DNA of 64,000 nucleotides from DASRHD01 sp035485575. GTDB lineage: Bacteria; Verrucomicrobiota; Verrucomicrobiia; Opitutales; Opitutaceae. The notes under the pieces are model-generated. The model saw only the letters and a program-made list of their open reading frames with translations. It was not told the origin of the DNA and searched no databases. The stretch is from positions 34,896 through 98,895 of the forward strand of contig DATHNW010000030.1 of assembly GCA_035485575.1 (NCBI GenBank), in the 5' to 3' direction. A program made the position numbers and the translations under genes. How positions within the stretch are numbered: the first letter of the stretch is position 1; each line of letters starts with the position of its first letter. Of this stretch, positions 1 to 7,989 are shown one piece after another.

Positions 1-909
1 TTCGACGGCAGCTCGACCCAGCAGGCGGAAGGCAAAAGCTCCGACTGCCTGCTCAAGCCGGTCGCGGTTTATCCCGACAGCACCCGCAAGAACGGCGTGC
101 TGGTCATGTGCGAAGTTCTCATGCCGGATGGCAAGACTCCCCATGTGTCGAACTCCCGTGCCACCATCCCGGATGATCCGGACACCTGGTTTGGCTTCGA
201 GCAGGAATATTTTCTTTGGAAAGACGGCGCTCCCCTCGGGTTTCCCCCCGGCGGATTTCCTGCGCCCCAGGGCCCGTACTACACCGGCGTGGGCTACAAG
301 AATGTGGGCTCCGTGGCCCGCGAGATCGTCGAGAAGCACATCGACATCTGTCTTGATGCCGGCATCAACCTCGAAGGCATCAATGCCGAGGTCGGCAAGG
401 GCCAGTGGGAATTCCAGATCTTCGGCAAGGGCTCCAAAAGCGCCGCCGACCAGATGTGGGTCGCCCGGTATATTCTGGCCCGCCTGACCGAGAGCTACGG
501 CATCGACATCGAGTGGCGCTGCAAGCCCATCCTCGGGCCCTTCAACTCCCCTCTCGACTGGAACGGCTCCGGCATGCATTCCAACTTCTCGACCAAGTTC
601 ATGCGCGAAGTCGGCGGCAAACCCTACTTCGAAAAACTCATGGCCGCCTTCAACCAGTATCGCGACGAGCACATCGCCGTTTACGGTCCCGAGAACCATC
701 TCCGTCTCACCGGCCTGCACGAGACCCAGTCGATCGACAAGTTCAGCTACGGTCTGGCCGACCGTGGCGCCTCGGTCCGCATCCCGCACAGCTTTGTCAA
801 TAATGGCTACAAGGGCTACCTCGAAGACCGTCGTCCGAATTCCGCGGCCGATCCGTATCTGGTCGCCGGCCGGATCCTCAAGACGATCCAGTCTGTCCCG
901 ACGTCGTAA
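1..909 (+). CDS. Glutamine synthetase, type II (eukaryotic-like), 5' truncated by the window edge
   Basis: The reading frame is open from base 1, so only the last 302 residues are seen. The enzyme makes glutamine from glutamate, ammonia and ATP in the cytoplasm. The visible part starts in the FDGSST segment that in GSII enzymes follows the N-terminal beta-grasp region. It then has the catalytic FGFEQEY block, EVGKGQWEFQI, the GSGMHSNFST ATP/glutamate-binding block and RIPHSFVNNGYKGYLEDRRPN, ending in the usual ADPYLVAGRI segment. These are signatures of the short GSII class rather than the dodecameric bacterial GSI. The C-terminus is complete, lacks the GSI adenylylation segment, and is followed by a strong hairpin terminator. 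Confidence 0.93.
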   Translation, partial: FDGSSTQQAEGKSSDCLLKPVAVYPDSTRKNGVLVMCEVLMPDGKTPHVSNSRATIPDDPDTWFGFEQEYFLWKDGAPLGFPPGGFPAPQGPYYTGVGYKNVGSVAREIVEKHIDICLDAGINLEGINAEVGKGQWEFQIFGKGSKSAADQMWVARYILARLTESYGIDIEWRCKPILGPFNSPLDWNGSGMHSNFSTKFMREVGGKPYFEKLMAAFNQYRDEHIAVYGPENHLRLTGLHETQSIDKFSYGLADRGASVRIPHSFVNNGYKGYLEDRRPNSAADPYLVAGRILKTIQSVPTS

Positions 910-936
910 GCGTCCGATTCAACCGTCTTCCTTTCA

Positions 937-968
937 CAGCGCCGCCTTCGGGTGGCGCTGTTTTTTTT
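937..968 (+). terminator. Intrinsic terminator of the glutamine synthetase gene
   Basis: Two 10-base arms (937-946 and 951-960) pair around a TTCG tetraloop with one G-U wobble, followed by eight T (961-968). It lies 27 bases after the stop codon. Confidence 0.88.
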
Positions 969-1038
969 GCCGTGATGAAACTGTGAATGGGCCAGCGGGG
1001 AAACGGGCCGGCTGCTTTGTGGTCGCAATCGCGGGGGG

Positions 1039-2940
1039 ATGCGTGTGAAGAGAACGGCCATGCCCTTTGTCCAGCCGACTCCACCGGCGCGCGCCACTCC
1101 TTGGGAATGGACACAGGCCGCATTGCTCGCGGCCGGCCTGATCTGGACGACGCTGTGTCTCGGCGGCTACCGGGCCGAAACGATGGTGGTCACGAGCGCG
1201 CTCAACGCGGCCTTGCTGGTGACGTATTTTTTGTCGCGGGCGTTCGGTTGCGCCCCGCGGACGCATTTGGCTGGCTGGTTCTTTCTGCCGTTTCTGATTT
1301 ACGCCGCGACGAACGTGGCCTTCGTCACGCCGGTGCCGTGGCTGGGCTGGCGCGACTGGCTGCTGTGGGCGCAAATGATCGCGGTTTTTTGGGTGGCGCT
1401 CAATGGCCTGCGCTCACCGGCGGTCTGGCGGGCGCTGGTGGCGGCCATCGCGGCTCTGGGGGCGGTCGCCGTGGCGCTGGCGTGTTATCAGCGTTTTGTG
1501 CAGCCCGATTGGCTTATGCTGGGACGCACCCAGGCGGAGCAGTTCATCGGGCGGGCGGGCGGGCCGTTCGGCATCCCCAACAGCCTGGGGGCGATGCTCG
1601 GGCTGCTCTTTCCTCCCGCGATTGCCTGGGCGTTTGCGCGTGACGCCGGTGGAGTGCGTCGCGGATTGGGCGGCTATCTTGCGGCCGTATTTTTGCTGGG
1701 CCTTGTGCTGACGGTGAGCCGCGGGGCGTGGATATCACTCGGCCTGGCGCTGGCCGCCTGGCCGCTGCTGGCGCAACAGGGTTCGTGGCCGCGCCGGCTC
1801 GGCGCGAGCGTGCTCGTGATCGGCGCGGCGCTCGCGGCCGGCGCGATGCTCTACTTCGCGGTGCCCGGGGTGCAGGCCCGGTTTGACGCGCTGATCAGTG
1901 ATGCCGGTGAAAAAACCCGGCCCATCATGTGGCGCGGGGCGTGGACGATTTTTCGCGCGCATCCCGCGCTTGGTGGCGGGGCGGGTGCCTACGACGTGCT
2001 TTTCGAAAAGTACCGGCCGGAAAATTATCAGGACGAACCGGTCTGGTCGCACAATGACTACCTCAACACGCTCGCTGACTATGGCGCGGCCGGTTTTATT
2101 CTGTTCTTTGGCGCGGCGGTGCTTGTCGGGCAGCGATGCCTGCGTGGGCTGGGGGCGGCGCCAGCGCAGGCCAGTGCCCTGGCAGTGGGGCTGCTGGCCT
2201 TCGCGCTGCAGACGTTCACCGATTTCAATCTGAAAATCCCCGCGCTGGCCATGCTGGCCGCCGTGCTGGCGGCAGCGTTGGTCCGCGTGGCGTGGCCGAC
2301 GGAAGACGAAGCCCGGCTCATCAGGCGAAGGCGGAGGATTCTCCCACTGGTGGCGGCGGTGGTCGTGCCGGTTTGCGCCGCGGCTTTCGTCATTCCCCTC
2401 TACCACGCCGAGGCGGAGCGCTATGCCGCGCGCGAGGACATGGACCAGCTGGCGCGCGTGCCGGTTGCGTCGGCGGAGGAGAGGGCCGTGCTGACCAAGG
2501 CGCGTGCGTCTTTCGTGCGTGCCACGGCGCGCGATCCGGCCAATGGCCACGCTTGGGCGGATCTGAGTTATTCCATTGCATTACTGGCCCGGTTGGATCC
2601 CGCCAGGGAATATGTCTTCGGCCGTGCGGCCGAGGCGGCGGCGGAGCGGGCATTGGGCTGTTCGCAAATGGTGCCGGAATTTTGGATCCGCCACGGCGTG
2701 GGGCGTGACTTGCAAGGGCGGCATGGCGCGGCGGACAGCGATTTCGCGCGGGCGTTGGAACTTGCGCCGAAAAGTGCCATCGCCTGGTTTTATCAGGCAT
2801 ATCATCTCAGTCTAGAATCGACGCTGAAAGCGCACTCAGACGCGGGGTTGGCGGTGGAAACCTGTTTGCGGCTTGACCCCGGAAATCGCGCAGCCGTAGC
2901 GTTGCAGCTGCGTTTGGCGCCAATCGCCCCGGCGCGCTAA
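1039..2940 (+). CDS. O-antigen ligase/polymerase-like (Wzy_C) membrane protein with TPR-like tail
   Basis: 633 residues. About ten hydrophobic segments fill residues 25-450. The Wzy_C/WaaL family hallmarks are visible: a GPFGIPNSLGAML segment, an LTVSRGAW segment, a large periplasmic loop with MWRGAWTIFRAHPALGGG, and WSHNDYLNTLADYGAAGF. This family ligates or polymerises lipid-linked glycans at the periplasmic face. The soluble C-terminal part (about 480-630) is helical and Ala-rich and reads like TPR repeats, as in many ligase-family proteins of environmental bacteria. The next gene starts 12 bases after the stop, suggesting co-transcription with the FecR/CHASE2 pair. A second Met lies at residue 8. 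Substrate unknown. Confidence 0.8.
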   Translation: MRVKRTAMPFVQPTPPARATPWEWTQAALLAAGLIWTTLCLGGYRAETMVVTSALNAALLVTYFLSRAFGCAPRTHLAGWFFLPFLIYAATNVAFVTPVPWLGWRDWLLWAQMIAVFWVALNGLRSPAVWRALVAAIAALGAVAVALACYQRFVQPDWLMLGRTQAEQFIGRAGGPFGIPNSLGAMLGLLFPPAIAWAFARDAGGVRRGLGGYLAAVFLLGLVLTVSRGAWISLGLALAAWPLLAQQGSWPRRLGASVLVIGAALAAGAMLYFAVPGVQARFDALISDAGEKTRPIMWRGAWTIFRAHPALGGGAGAYDVLFEKYRPENYQDEPVWSHNDYLNTLADYGAAGFILFFGAAVLVGQRCLRGLGAAPAQASALAVGLLAFALQTFTDFNLKIPALAMLAAVLAAALVRVAWPTEDEARLIRRRRRILPLVAAVVVPVCAAAFVIPLYHAEAERYAAREDMDQLARVPVASAEERAVLTKARASFVRATARDPANGHAWADLSYSIALLARLDPAREYVFGRAAEAAAERALGCSQMVPEFWIRHGVGRDLQGRHGAADSDFARALELAPKSAIAWFYQAYHLSLESTLKAHSDAGLAVETCLRLDPGNRAAVALQLRLAPIAPAR

Positions 2941-2952
2941 CAGATTCATCGC

Positions 2953-3759
2953 ATGTACAAATTTTTCCTCCCCACCGTTTTGTTGGCGGGTTTGCTGGCA
3001 TTTTTTGCCGCCCCGGCGCAGGCGCAACCAACGGAGACGGGGCAGATTGTGGCGCAGCGTATCACCGGCAGTGTGTTGCTCGTGAATCTGGCTGACCAGA
3101 GCACCGTGGCGCTCCAAAATGGCGACGCCCTCAAGCAGGGTTTCGCGATACGCACGGCCAAGAACGCGGGAGTGGTCCTGATATTTTCCAACGGCGCGAC
3201 GATCAACATTGGCGCGGACTCGGAGCTCTCCGTCGATCAATTTTTACAGGATCCGTTCAGCCAACCGGTGAAGCTCTCCAATCTGAAGGAGGAGCCAACG
3301 ACCTCCACCACGAAATTGAGGCTCACCCACGGTGAAATCACGGGCAATGTGCGGCATCTGCACCAGGACAAGGGCTCGAGTTTCGAGATCGACACGCCGG
3401 TCGGCGCGGCCGGCATCCGCGGCACCACGTTCCAGATCACCTATGTTCCGAACGGCAATGGCCAGGCTTTTTTCTCTATCGCCACAGCCGAGGGCACGGT
3501 GATTTTCACCAACACGAGCAATCAATCCACTCCGGTGCCGGGCGGTGTGCAGATCACGGCCGACGTCACGGTGGATTCCAACGGCAACGTGCAGCTCGGC
3601 AATATCACGCAGGGCAGCCTGTCGGATGCCGACAAGAATGCCATCCTGCAGCTGATCGAGCAGAACGAGGATGTGCAGATCAATCCGGGCAACCAGTCCG
3701 GCAGTCCGCAGACCCTTGGTGATTTGATCCGCACCACGCCGGGCGACGGAACCAAGTAA
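2953..3759 (+). CDS. Secreted FecR-domain protein
   Basis: 268 residues with a clear signal peptide (hydrophobic 4-20, cleavage likely after AQA near residue 25). Residues about 50-160 match the FecR fold: GDALKQGFAIRTAKNAGVVLIFSNGATINIG, then a loop and DTPVGAAGIRGTTFQI, the conserved TPxGxxxxRGT motif. Unlike the FecR anti-sigma factor at 27275-28321 it has no transmembrane helix or sigma-binding N-terminus, so it is a free periplasmic or exported form. It is followed by a CHASE2 cyclase gene. FecR-domain proteins and CHASE2 cyclases are often neighbours, so this protein may present a signal to that sensor; that role is inference. Confidence 0.85.
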   Translation: MYKFFLPTVLLAGLLAFFAAPAQAQPTETGQIVAQRITGSVLLVNLADQSTVALQNGDALKQGFAIRTAKNAGVVLIFSNGATINIGADSELSVDQFLQDPFSQPVKLSNLKEEPTTSTTKLRLTHGEITGNVRHLHQDKGSSFEIDTPVGAAGIRGTTFQITYVPNGNGQAFFSIATAEGTVIFTNTSNQSTPVPGGVQITADVTVDSNGNVQLGNITQGSLSDADKNAILQLIEQNEDVQINPGNQSGSPQTLGDLIRTTPGDGTK

Positions 3760-3821
3760 TTAATGATTGCTGCCACCGGGTTTGTGCTTCCGTCAGCCTG
3801 TGCGCTGCGTAACGTGAATCC

Positions 3822-6077
3822 GTGGCCATAGCGAAGGCGAACCGACGACATTTCTGGCGCTGGCTGCTGTTGCTGCCGCTGCCGTTTGTGTGGCTGCTTT
3901 GCGCGCAGCACGGCTGGCTGAATTTTTTGGAGAACCGCCTGCTCGACTGGCGCTATCATTTTCGCGGCGAAATTCCCGCGCCGGTCAGCCTGCGTTATGT
4001 GGATCTCGACACGCGCGGCATCCAGGCCATCGGCGAAAAGCCCTGGAACCGCGAGAAGTTCGGCGTTGTTGCGCAGGCCATGCTGGAGCGGGGCCATGCG
4101 AAAGCGGTCGGATTTGATTTTGTCTTTTCCTCGCTGAGCTACTCCGACCTGGTCGATGCCGGTAGGGCGGACAAGGGCAACTGGGCGTTTGCCCGCGTCA
4201 TTCACCAGCACCCGGAAATCGTGCTGGCGGCGCAATACACGCAGGGCGAAGGCCAGCTGCAGGAGGGACTGCGCAATTTTCCGCTGTTGCGCCTCGGCTT
4301 CACCGACCGCACAAAAAACGACCTGCCCGAACTGCCGCAGTACCCGCTCATCGGTCCGACCTGGGGCACGGTCGGCCTCATCGACGTAGATTACGCCCGG
4401 GGCGGCGACGAGGTGCCGCGCTGGGTGCCGCTTTTCGCGCAGACGCCCAATCCGACCTTCCTGCACATGGCGCTGCAGCTCGCGCTCATCGAGCTCGGGC
4501 TCAAGTCGGACGCAGTGAAGATTTTCGCCGACCGCATCGATCTGGTGAACCCGGCCGGCGCGGTGGTGCGCACCATTCCGCTCACGGTGCATCAGCTCGT
4601 CGAGATCAACTGGTTCTCGCGCTGGAAGAATGAGGCGCTCAATCCGCGCACCAGCCTGGCTGATGTGCTGCTTTATCTCGACGATCTCGGTTCGCCCGAC
4701 GCCGGCGTGCGCACCGCCGCGGAGAATTTTTTTCAGCAGTTTGCCGGCGCCATCGTGCTGATCGGCCCGACCGACCAGTTGCTCCAGGATCTTGCGCCCA
4801 CGCCGTTTGACGATGCGCCCGTGCCGAAGGTTGGCCTGCATGGCAACCTGTTGAAGACGATCCTCTCGGGGCGTTTCCTGCGCCGGATGCCGGCCTGGGT
4901 GAACTCGGCCGAGACGCTCGGGCTGACGTTTGCCGTTGTGACCCTGGCGATCGCGGGCGGCGCGCGTGGCCTGCGCTACAAGCTTTTTGCGTTCGTGGTG
5001 CTGGTGGCGTTCGTGGCGTTCGGGTTTGTCCTGTTCGCAAATTATGACTTGGTGCTGCCCATGGCGGCGCCGCTTGGAGCGGCCTTCACGACGAGTTTTG
5101 TCGCGGTCGCCTGGCAGCTCATCGAGGAGGAGAAGCAAAAGGGCCGGATCAAGGGCATGTTCGGCACCTATGTGTCGCCGGCGCTCGTCCACCGGATGGT
5201 CGAGTCGGGCGAGGAGCCGAAACTTGGCGGGGTGGAGGAGAATATCACGGCTTACTTCAGTGACATCCAGGCGTTCTCGACGTTTTCCGAGAAGCTCGAT
5301 CCAGCACACCTGGTCGAGCTGATGAACGAATACCTCACCGCCTGCACCGACATCGTGCAGGCCGAGGGCGGGACGCTCGACAAGTACATCGGCGACGCCG
5401 TCGTGGCGATCTACGGCGCGCCGCTGGCCCTGCCTGACCACGCGTATCGCGCGTGTGTGGCGGCGTTGCACGTGCACCGCCGGGTTGGCGAGCTGCGCGA
5501 GAAATGGAAGGGTGAGGGCGGCAAATGGCCGGAGATCGTGCACAAGCTGCAGTCGCGCATCGGCCTGAACAGCGGCCTCTGCGTCGTCGGCAACATGGGC
5601 AGCCACACGCGCTTCAATTACACGATGATGGGCGACAACGTGAACCTGGCCGCGCGCATGGAGAGCGGCGCGAAGAGCTGGGGCGTCTACTCGATGTGCG
5701 CCGAGGCGACGAAGCTCGCCTGCGAGCAGCACGGTGGCGACCGCGTGGTCTTCCGCCCGCTGGGAAAAATCGTGGTCATGGGCCGGGCGCAGCCCGTGCC
5801 GGTTTTTGAAATCACGGACCTGAAGGAGGCCATCCCGTCACAAACGCGCGAATGCCTCGGCCTGTTTGCGGAGGGCCTGGCGAAATATCATGCGCGCGAC
5901 TGGGACGGCGCGCTGGCGAAATTCAAGGAAAGCGCCGGGTTGGAGCCGAACCAGCCCGGCAAAACGCCGGGCGTGAAGAGCAACCCGTCGCTGGTGTACC
6001 AGGAGATCGTCGCGCAGATGAAGGCCGCGCCGCCGGACGAGAAGTGGGACGGCGTGTACGTTATGAAGGAAAAGTGA
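3822..6077 (+). CDS. CHASE2-domain class III adenylate cyclase
   Basis: 751 residues from a GTG start. An N-terminal membrane helix (about 10-27) is followed by a periplasmic CHASE2 sensor (about 30-340), three membrane helices (about 350-425) and a cytoplasmic class III cyclase domain (about 470-660). The metal-binding aspartates are D481 (FSDIQ) and D525 (YIGDA). The purine-selecting pair is K521 and T601, which predicts ATP rather than GTP and the IIIb subclass. The transition-state pair N608 and R612 (VNLAAR) is intact, so an active cAMP-producing enzyme is expected. A helical tail of about 90 residues follows. It lies 62 bases after the FecR-domain gene. Its 3' end overlaps the convergent gene by 17 bases. 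Confidence 0.9.
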   Translation: MAIAKANRRHFWRWLLLLPLPFVWLLCAQHGWLNFLENRLLDWRYHFRGEIPAPVSLRYVDLDTRGIQAIGEKPWNREKFGVVAQAMLERGHAKAVGFDFVFSSLSYSDLVDAGRADKGNWAFARVIHQHPEIVLAAQYTQGEGQLQEGLRNFPLLRLGFTDRTKNDLPELPQYPLIGPTWGTVGLIDVDYARGGDEVPRWVPLFAQTPNPTFLHMALQLALIELGLKSDAVKIFADRIDLVNPAGAVVRTIPLTVHQLVEINWFSRWKNEALNPRTSLADVLLYLDDLGSPDAGVRTAAENFFQQFAGAIVLIGPTDQLLQDLAPTPFDDAPVPKVGLHGNLLKTILSGRFLRRMPAWVNSAETLGLTFAVVTLAIAGGARGLRYKLFAFVVLVAFVAFGFVLFANYDLVLPMAAPLGAAFTTSFVAVAWQLIEEEKQKGRIKGMFGTYVSPALVHRMVESGEEPKLGGVEENITAYFSDIQAFSTFSEKLDPAHLVELMNEYLTACTDIVQAEGGTLDKYIGDAVVAIYGAPLALPDHAYRACVAALHVHRRVGELREKWKGEGGKWPEIVHKLQSRIGLNSGLCVVGNMGSHTRFNYTMMGDNVNLAARMESGAKSWGVYSMCAEATKLACEQHGGDRVVFRPLGKIVVMGRAQPVPVFEITDLKEAIPSQTRECLGLFAEGLAKYHARDWDGALAKFKESAGLEPNQPGKTPGVKSNPSLVYQEIVAQMKAAPPDEKWDGVYVMKEK

Positions 6078-7818
6078 ATGGGACGGCGTCTCCATGGCTG
6101 GCCCCGTCGGTGCGCTTGTGCACCTCTTCGAGAATGTGCGCATCATCGGCTTTGGCGCGGGCGCGGTTGGCCACCCGCCAGCGCATCTCTAGCTCGAAGG
6201 CGTCGATGTTGTAACGCCGGCCCGTCTCGACATTGAGGCCATAGGTGACCCCGGGCGTGTGCTCGTATTGTTCGAGCTTCGTGAGGGCGTCCTCCATGAC
6301 CATGCGGTATTCTTCCGAGGGGTGATCGATGAACATGCGCTGGGCGAAGTAGGCGCGGATCCATTCGCGCTGCAGCAGCGAGGCATCGAGCAGGAAGCGG
6401 AAATCCTCGCGCAGGGCGGCGAGCTGCTCCGCCGTCGCGTAGCGCGAGGCCTGGCGCAGATCGTTTTGCGCGGCGCGCACCTGCGCCACGACCTCGTCTT
6501 TCTCGGCAACAATGCGGTGAAAGAACTCCATGTCGGGATGGTAGAATTTGTCTTCGAGTTCCTTATCGGCGGGATCGTGCGTCCATTTGGAGCGTGCGCG
6601 CTCCAGCACGTGGCCGAAATAATAGGGATAATCGCCCCATTCCTCGCCGATCGACTTGGTCATCCATTCGGCGAGGGGCCAGCGTCCATGGTGGTTGATG
6701 AATTCGGAATGCTTGAGCGCGGAGATGATGTAAGGCACGGCGCCAGCGGGATAGCGTTTCGCCGACCAGTCGTGCAGCACCGTGTCCACGGAAAGGTCGG
6801 GATCGGCCATGAAGCGGGAAAAGGCGTAGAGGTTGACCTCGTGCATGTCCTCGAACGGGTGGTCCCAATGCAGCCGTGCGCGGCCCACCATGCCGGTCAG
6901 CCCTTTTTCACGGGCGTGCAGCGCAAGGCGGTGGAGGTAGTCGGTCTGGGCATAGGCGCCCTGCGAGGACCAGGCCTTTTCGACGCCGAGATCGACTTCG
7001 ATGATCTGGCGTTTCTTCCCGACGTTGCCGTGCTGCGGATCCCAGGGATAAAATGGATCGAATTCATGCGTCGTATCCTTGCACATGGCGATGACATCGT
7101 CAGGCATGCGGGCCAGCGCCTGATTGAAATATTCCATTTCCCACGGCTCATAGAAAAAGTTCCGCAGGATGAGCTGCTTGTGGTGGCGCTGCAGCAGCTC
7201 GTAAAAAAAGGTCATGATGCGATAGATCCGCTCCGGCACGGGATCCTTGCTCGAGACCATGTCATTGTTGAAAACGTGGTAGTCGCTTTCATGCAGCGTG
7301 ACGACGAAGCCTGCGGTGCCGGGCACGGCCTGCAGCAGCTTTTCGTAGCGCTCCGTGAGGTAGGGGAAGAGGCCGGGATCGTCCATGTCGACGCGGCCGT
7401 TCTTGAGGAAGCGCTTGGGCACGTCGTCGAATTCGTGCACCCAAAGGTAATAGGGGATGCCTTTGGCCGTCGCGAGGTCGCCGATGTGCCGCAAATCGGA
7501 TTGCCAGCCGGGAATGAGCCGGAAATATTCGCCCTTTTGGATTTCGTCGAGGTGGGCGGGGGGATGCTTCAGATCAAGGTCATCGGTCGAAGCGAGGAAG
7601 CCCTCGACCGAGCGGAACCATTCATGGGAAAAGATGAAAAAGTTGACGCCGTAACCGGGCGCCTGCTGCACGGCTTCCTCCAGCTTGGGCATGCTGTAGT
7701 CGTGAAATTGCCAGCCGTTCATGGTAAACGGTGACGGGCTGGCGGGCGCCGCCTGCAACCACGGCGAAAGGGCGGACATCAAGACGGCGGCACAAAGGAA
7801 AACAGACGGGGTTTTCAT
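6061..7818 (-). CDS. Secreted protein of unknown function, possibly a glycoside-hydrolase-like barrel
   Basis: 585 residues with a signal peptide (MKTPSVFLCAAVLMSALSP, cleavage near AAPA at about 24-27). The start is backed by an AGGAG ribosome-binding site at 7827-7831. Residues about 30-400 alternate strand and helix in a way that suggests a TIM barrel: YGVNFFIFSHEWF, KGIPYYLWVHEFDD, GFVVTLHESDYHVF, KQLILRNFFYEPWE, IAMCKDTTHEFDPFYP. Several conserved-looking acids (HEFDD, HESD, EPWE) could be catalytic. The layout loosely recalls alpha-glucuronidases of GH67 type, but I cannot assign a family. The C-terminal 150 residues are helical. It is convergent with the cyclase gene (17-base overlap). 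Confidence 0.7.
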   Translation of the reverse strand: MKTPSVFLCAAVLMSALSPWLQAAPASPSPFTMNGWQFHDYSMPKLEEAVQQAPGYGVNFFIFSHEWFRSVEGFLASTDDLDLKHPPAHLDEIQKGEYFRLIPGWQSDLRHIGDLATAKGIPYYLWVHEFDDVPKRFLKNGRVDMDDPGLFPYLTERYEKLLQAVPGTAGFVVTLHESDYHVFNNDMVSSKDPVPERIYRIMTFFYELLQRHHKQLILRNFFYEPWEMEYFNQALARMPDDVIAMCKDTTHEFDPFYPWDPQHGNVGKKRQIIEVDLGVEKAWSSQGAYAQTDYLHRLALHAREKGLTGMVGRARLHWDHPFEDMHEVNLYAFSRFMADPDLSVDTVLHDWSAKRYPAGAVPYIISALKHSEFINHHGRWPLAEWMTKSIGEEWGDYPYYFGHVLERARSKWTHDPADKELEDKFYHPDMEFFHRIVAEKDEVVAQVRAAQNDLRQASRYATAEQLAALREDFRFLLDASLLQREWIRAYFAQRMFIDHPSEEYRMVMEDALTKLEQYEHTPGVTYGLNVETGRRYNIDAFELEMRWRVANRARAKADDAHILEEVHKRTDGASHGDAVPFTFPS

Positions 7819-7921
7819 GGATCAATCTCCTGGGGTTGAGCTGCAATGGGTCTTACCTCGTTAGATGGATGGACGACGAAGCCGAATGGACTCTGTTTTG
7901 CGCCGGGGCGCAAAACTTTTG

Positions 7922-7954
7922 AAAATAAAAAAGCCCGGATTTTTGTCCGGGCTT
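7922..7954 (-). terminator. Intrinsic terminator of ilvB
   Basis: Perfect 9-10-base arms (AAGCCCGGA / TCCGGGCTT, 7931-7954) with a short loop. Read on the minus strand they are followed by a T-rich run (7922-7932). It separates ilvB from the downstream minus-strand gene. Confidence 0.88.
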
Positions 7955-7989
7955 GGTTTTGAAATGGGCGGGCCTTGCGCGGCCGGTGC

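Noticed and set aside
3522..5732. Long open frame on the minus strand opposite the CHASE2 cyclase gene
   Set aside because: Arg/His/Gln-rich antisense translation typical of GC-rich coding DNA; the plus-strand cyclase has clear domains and active-site residues.
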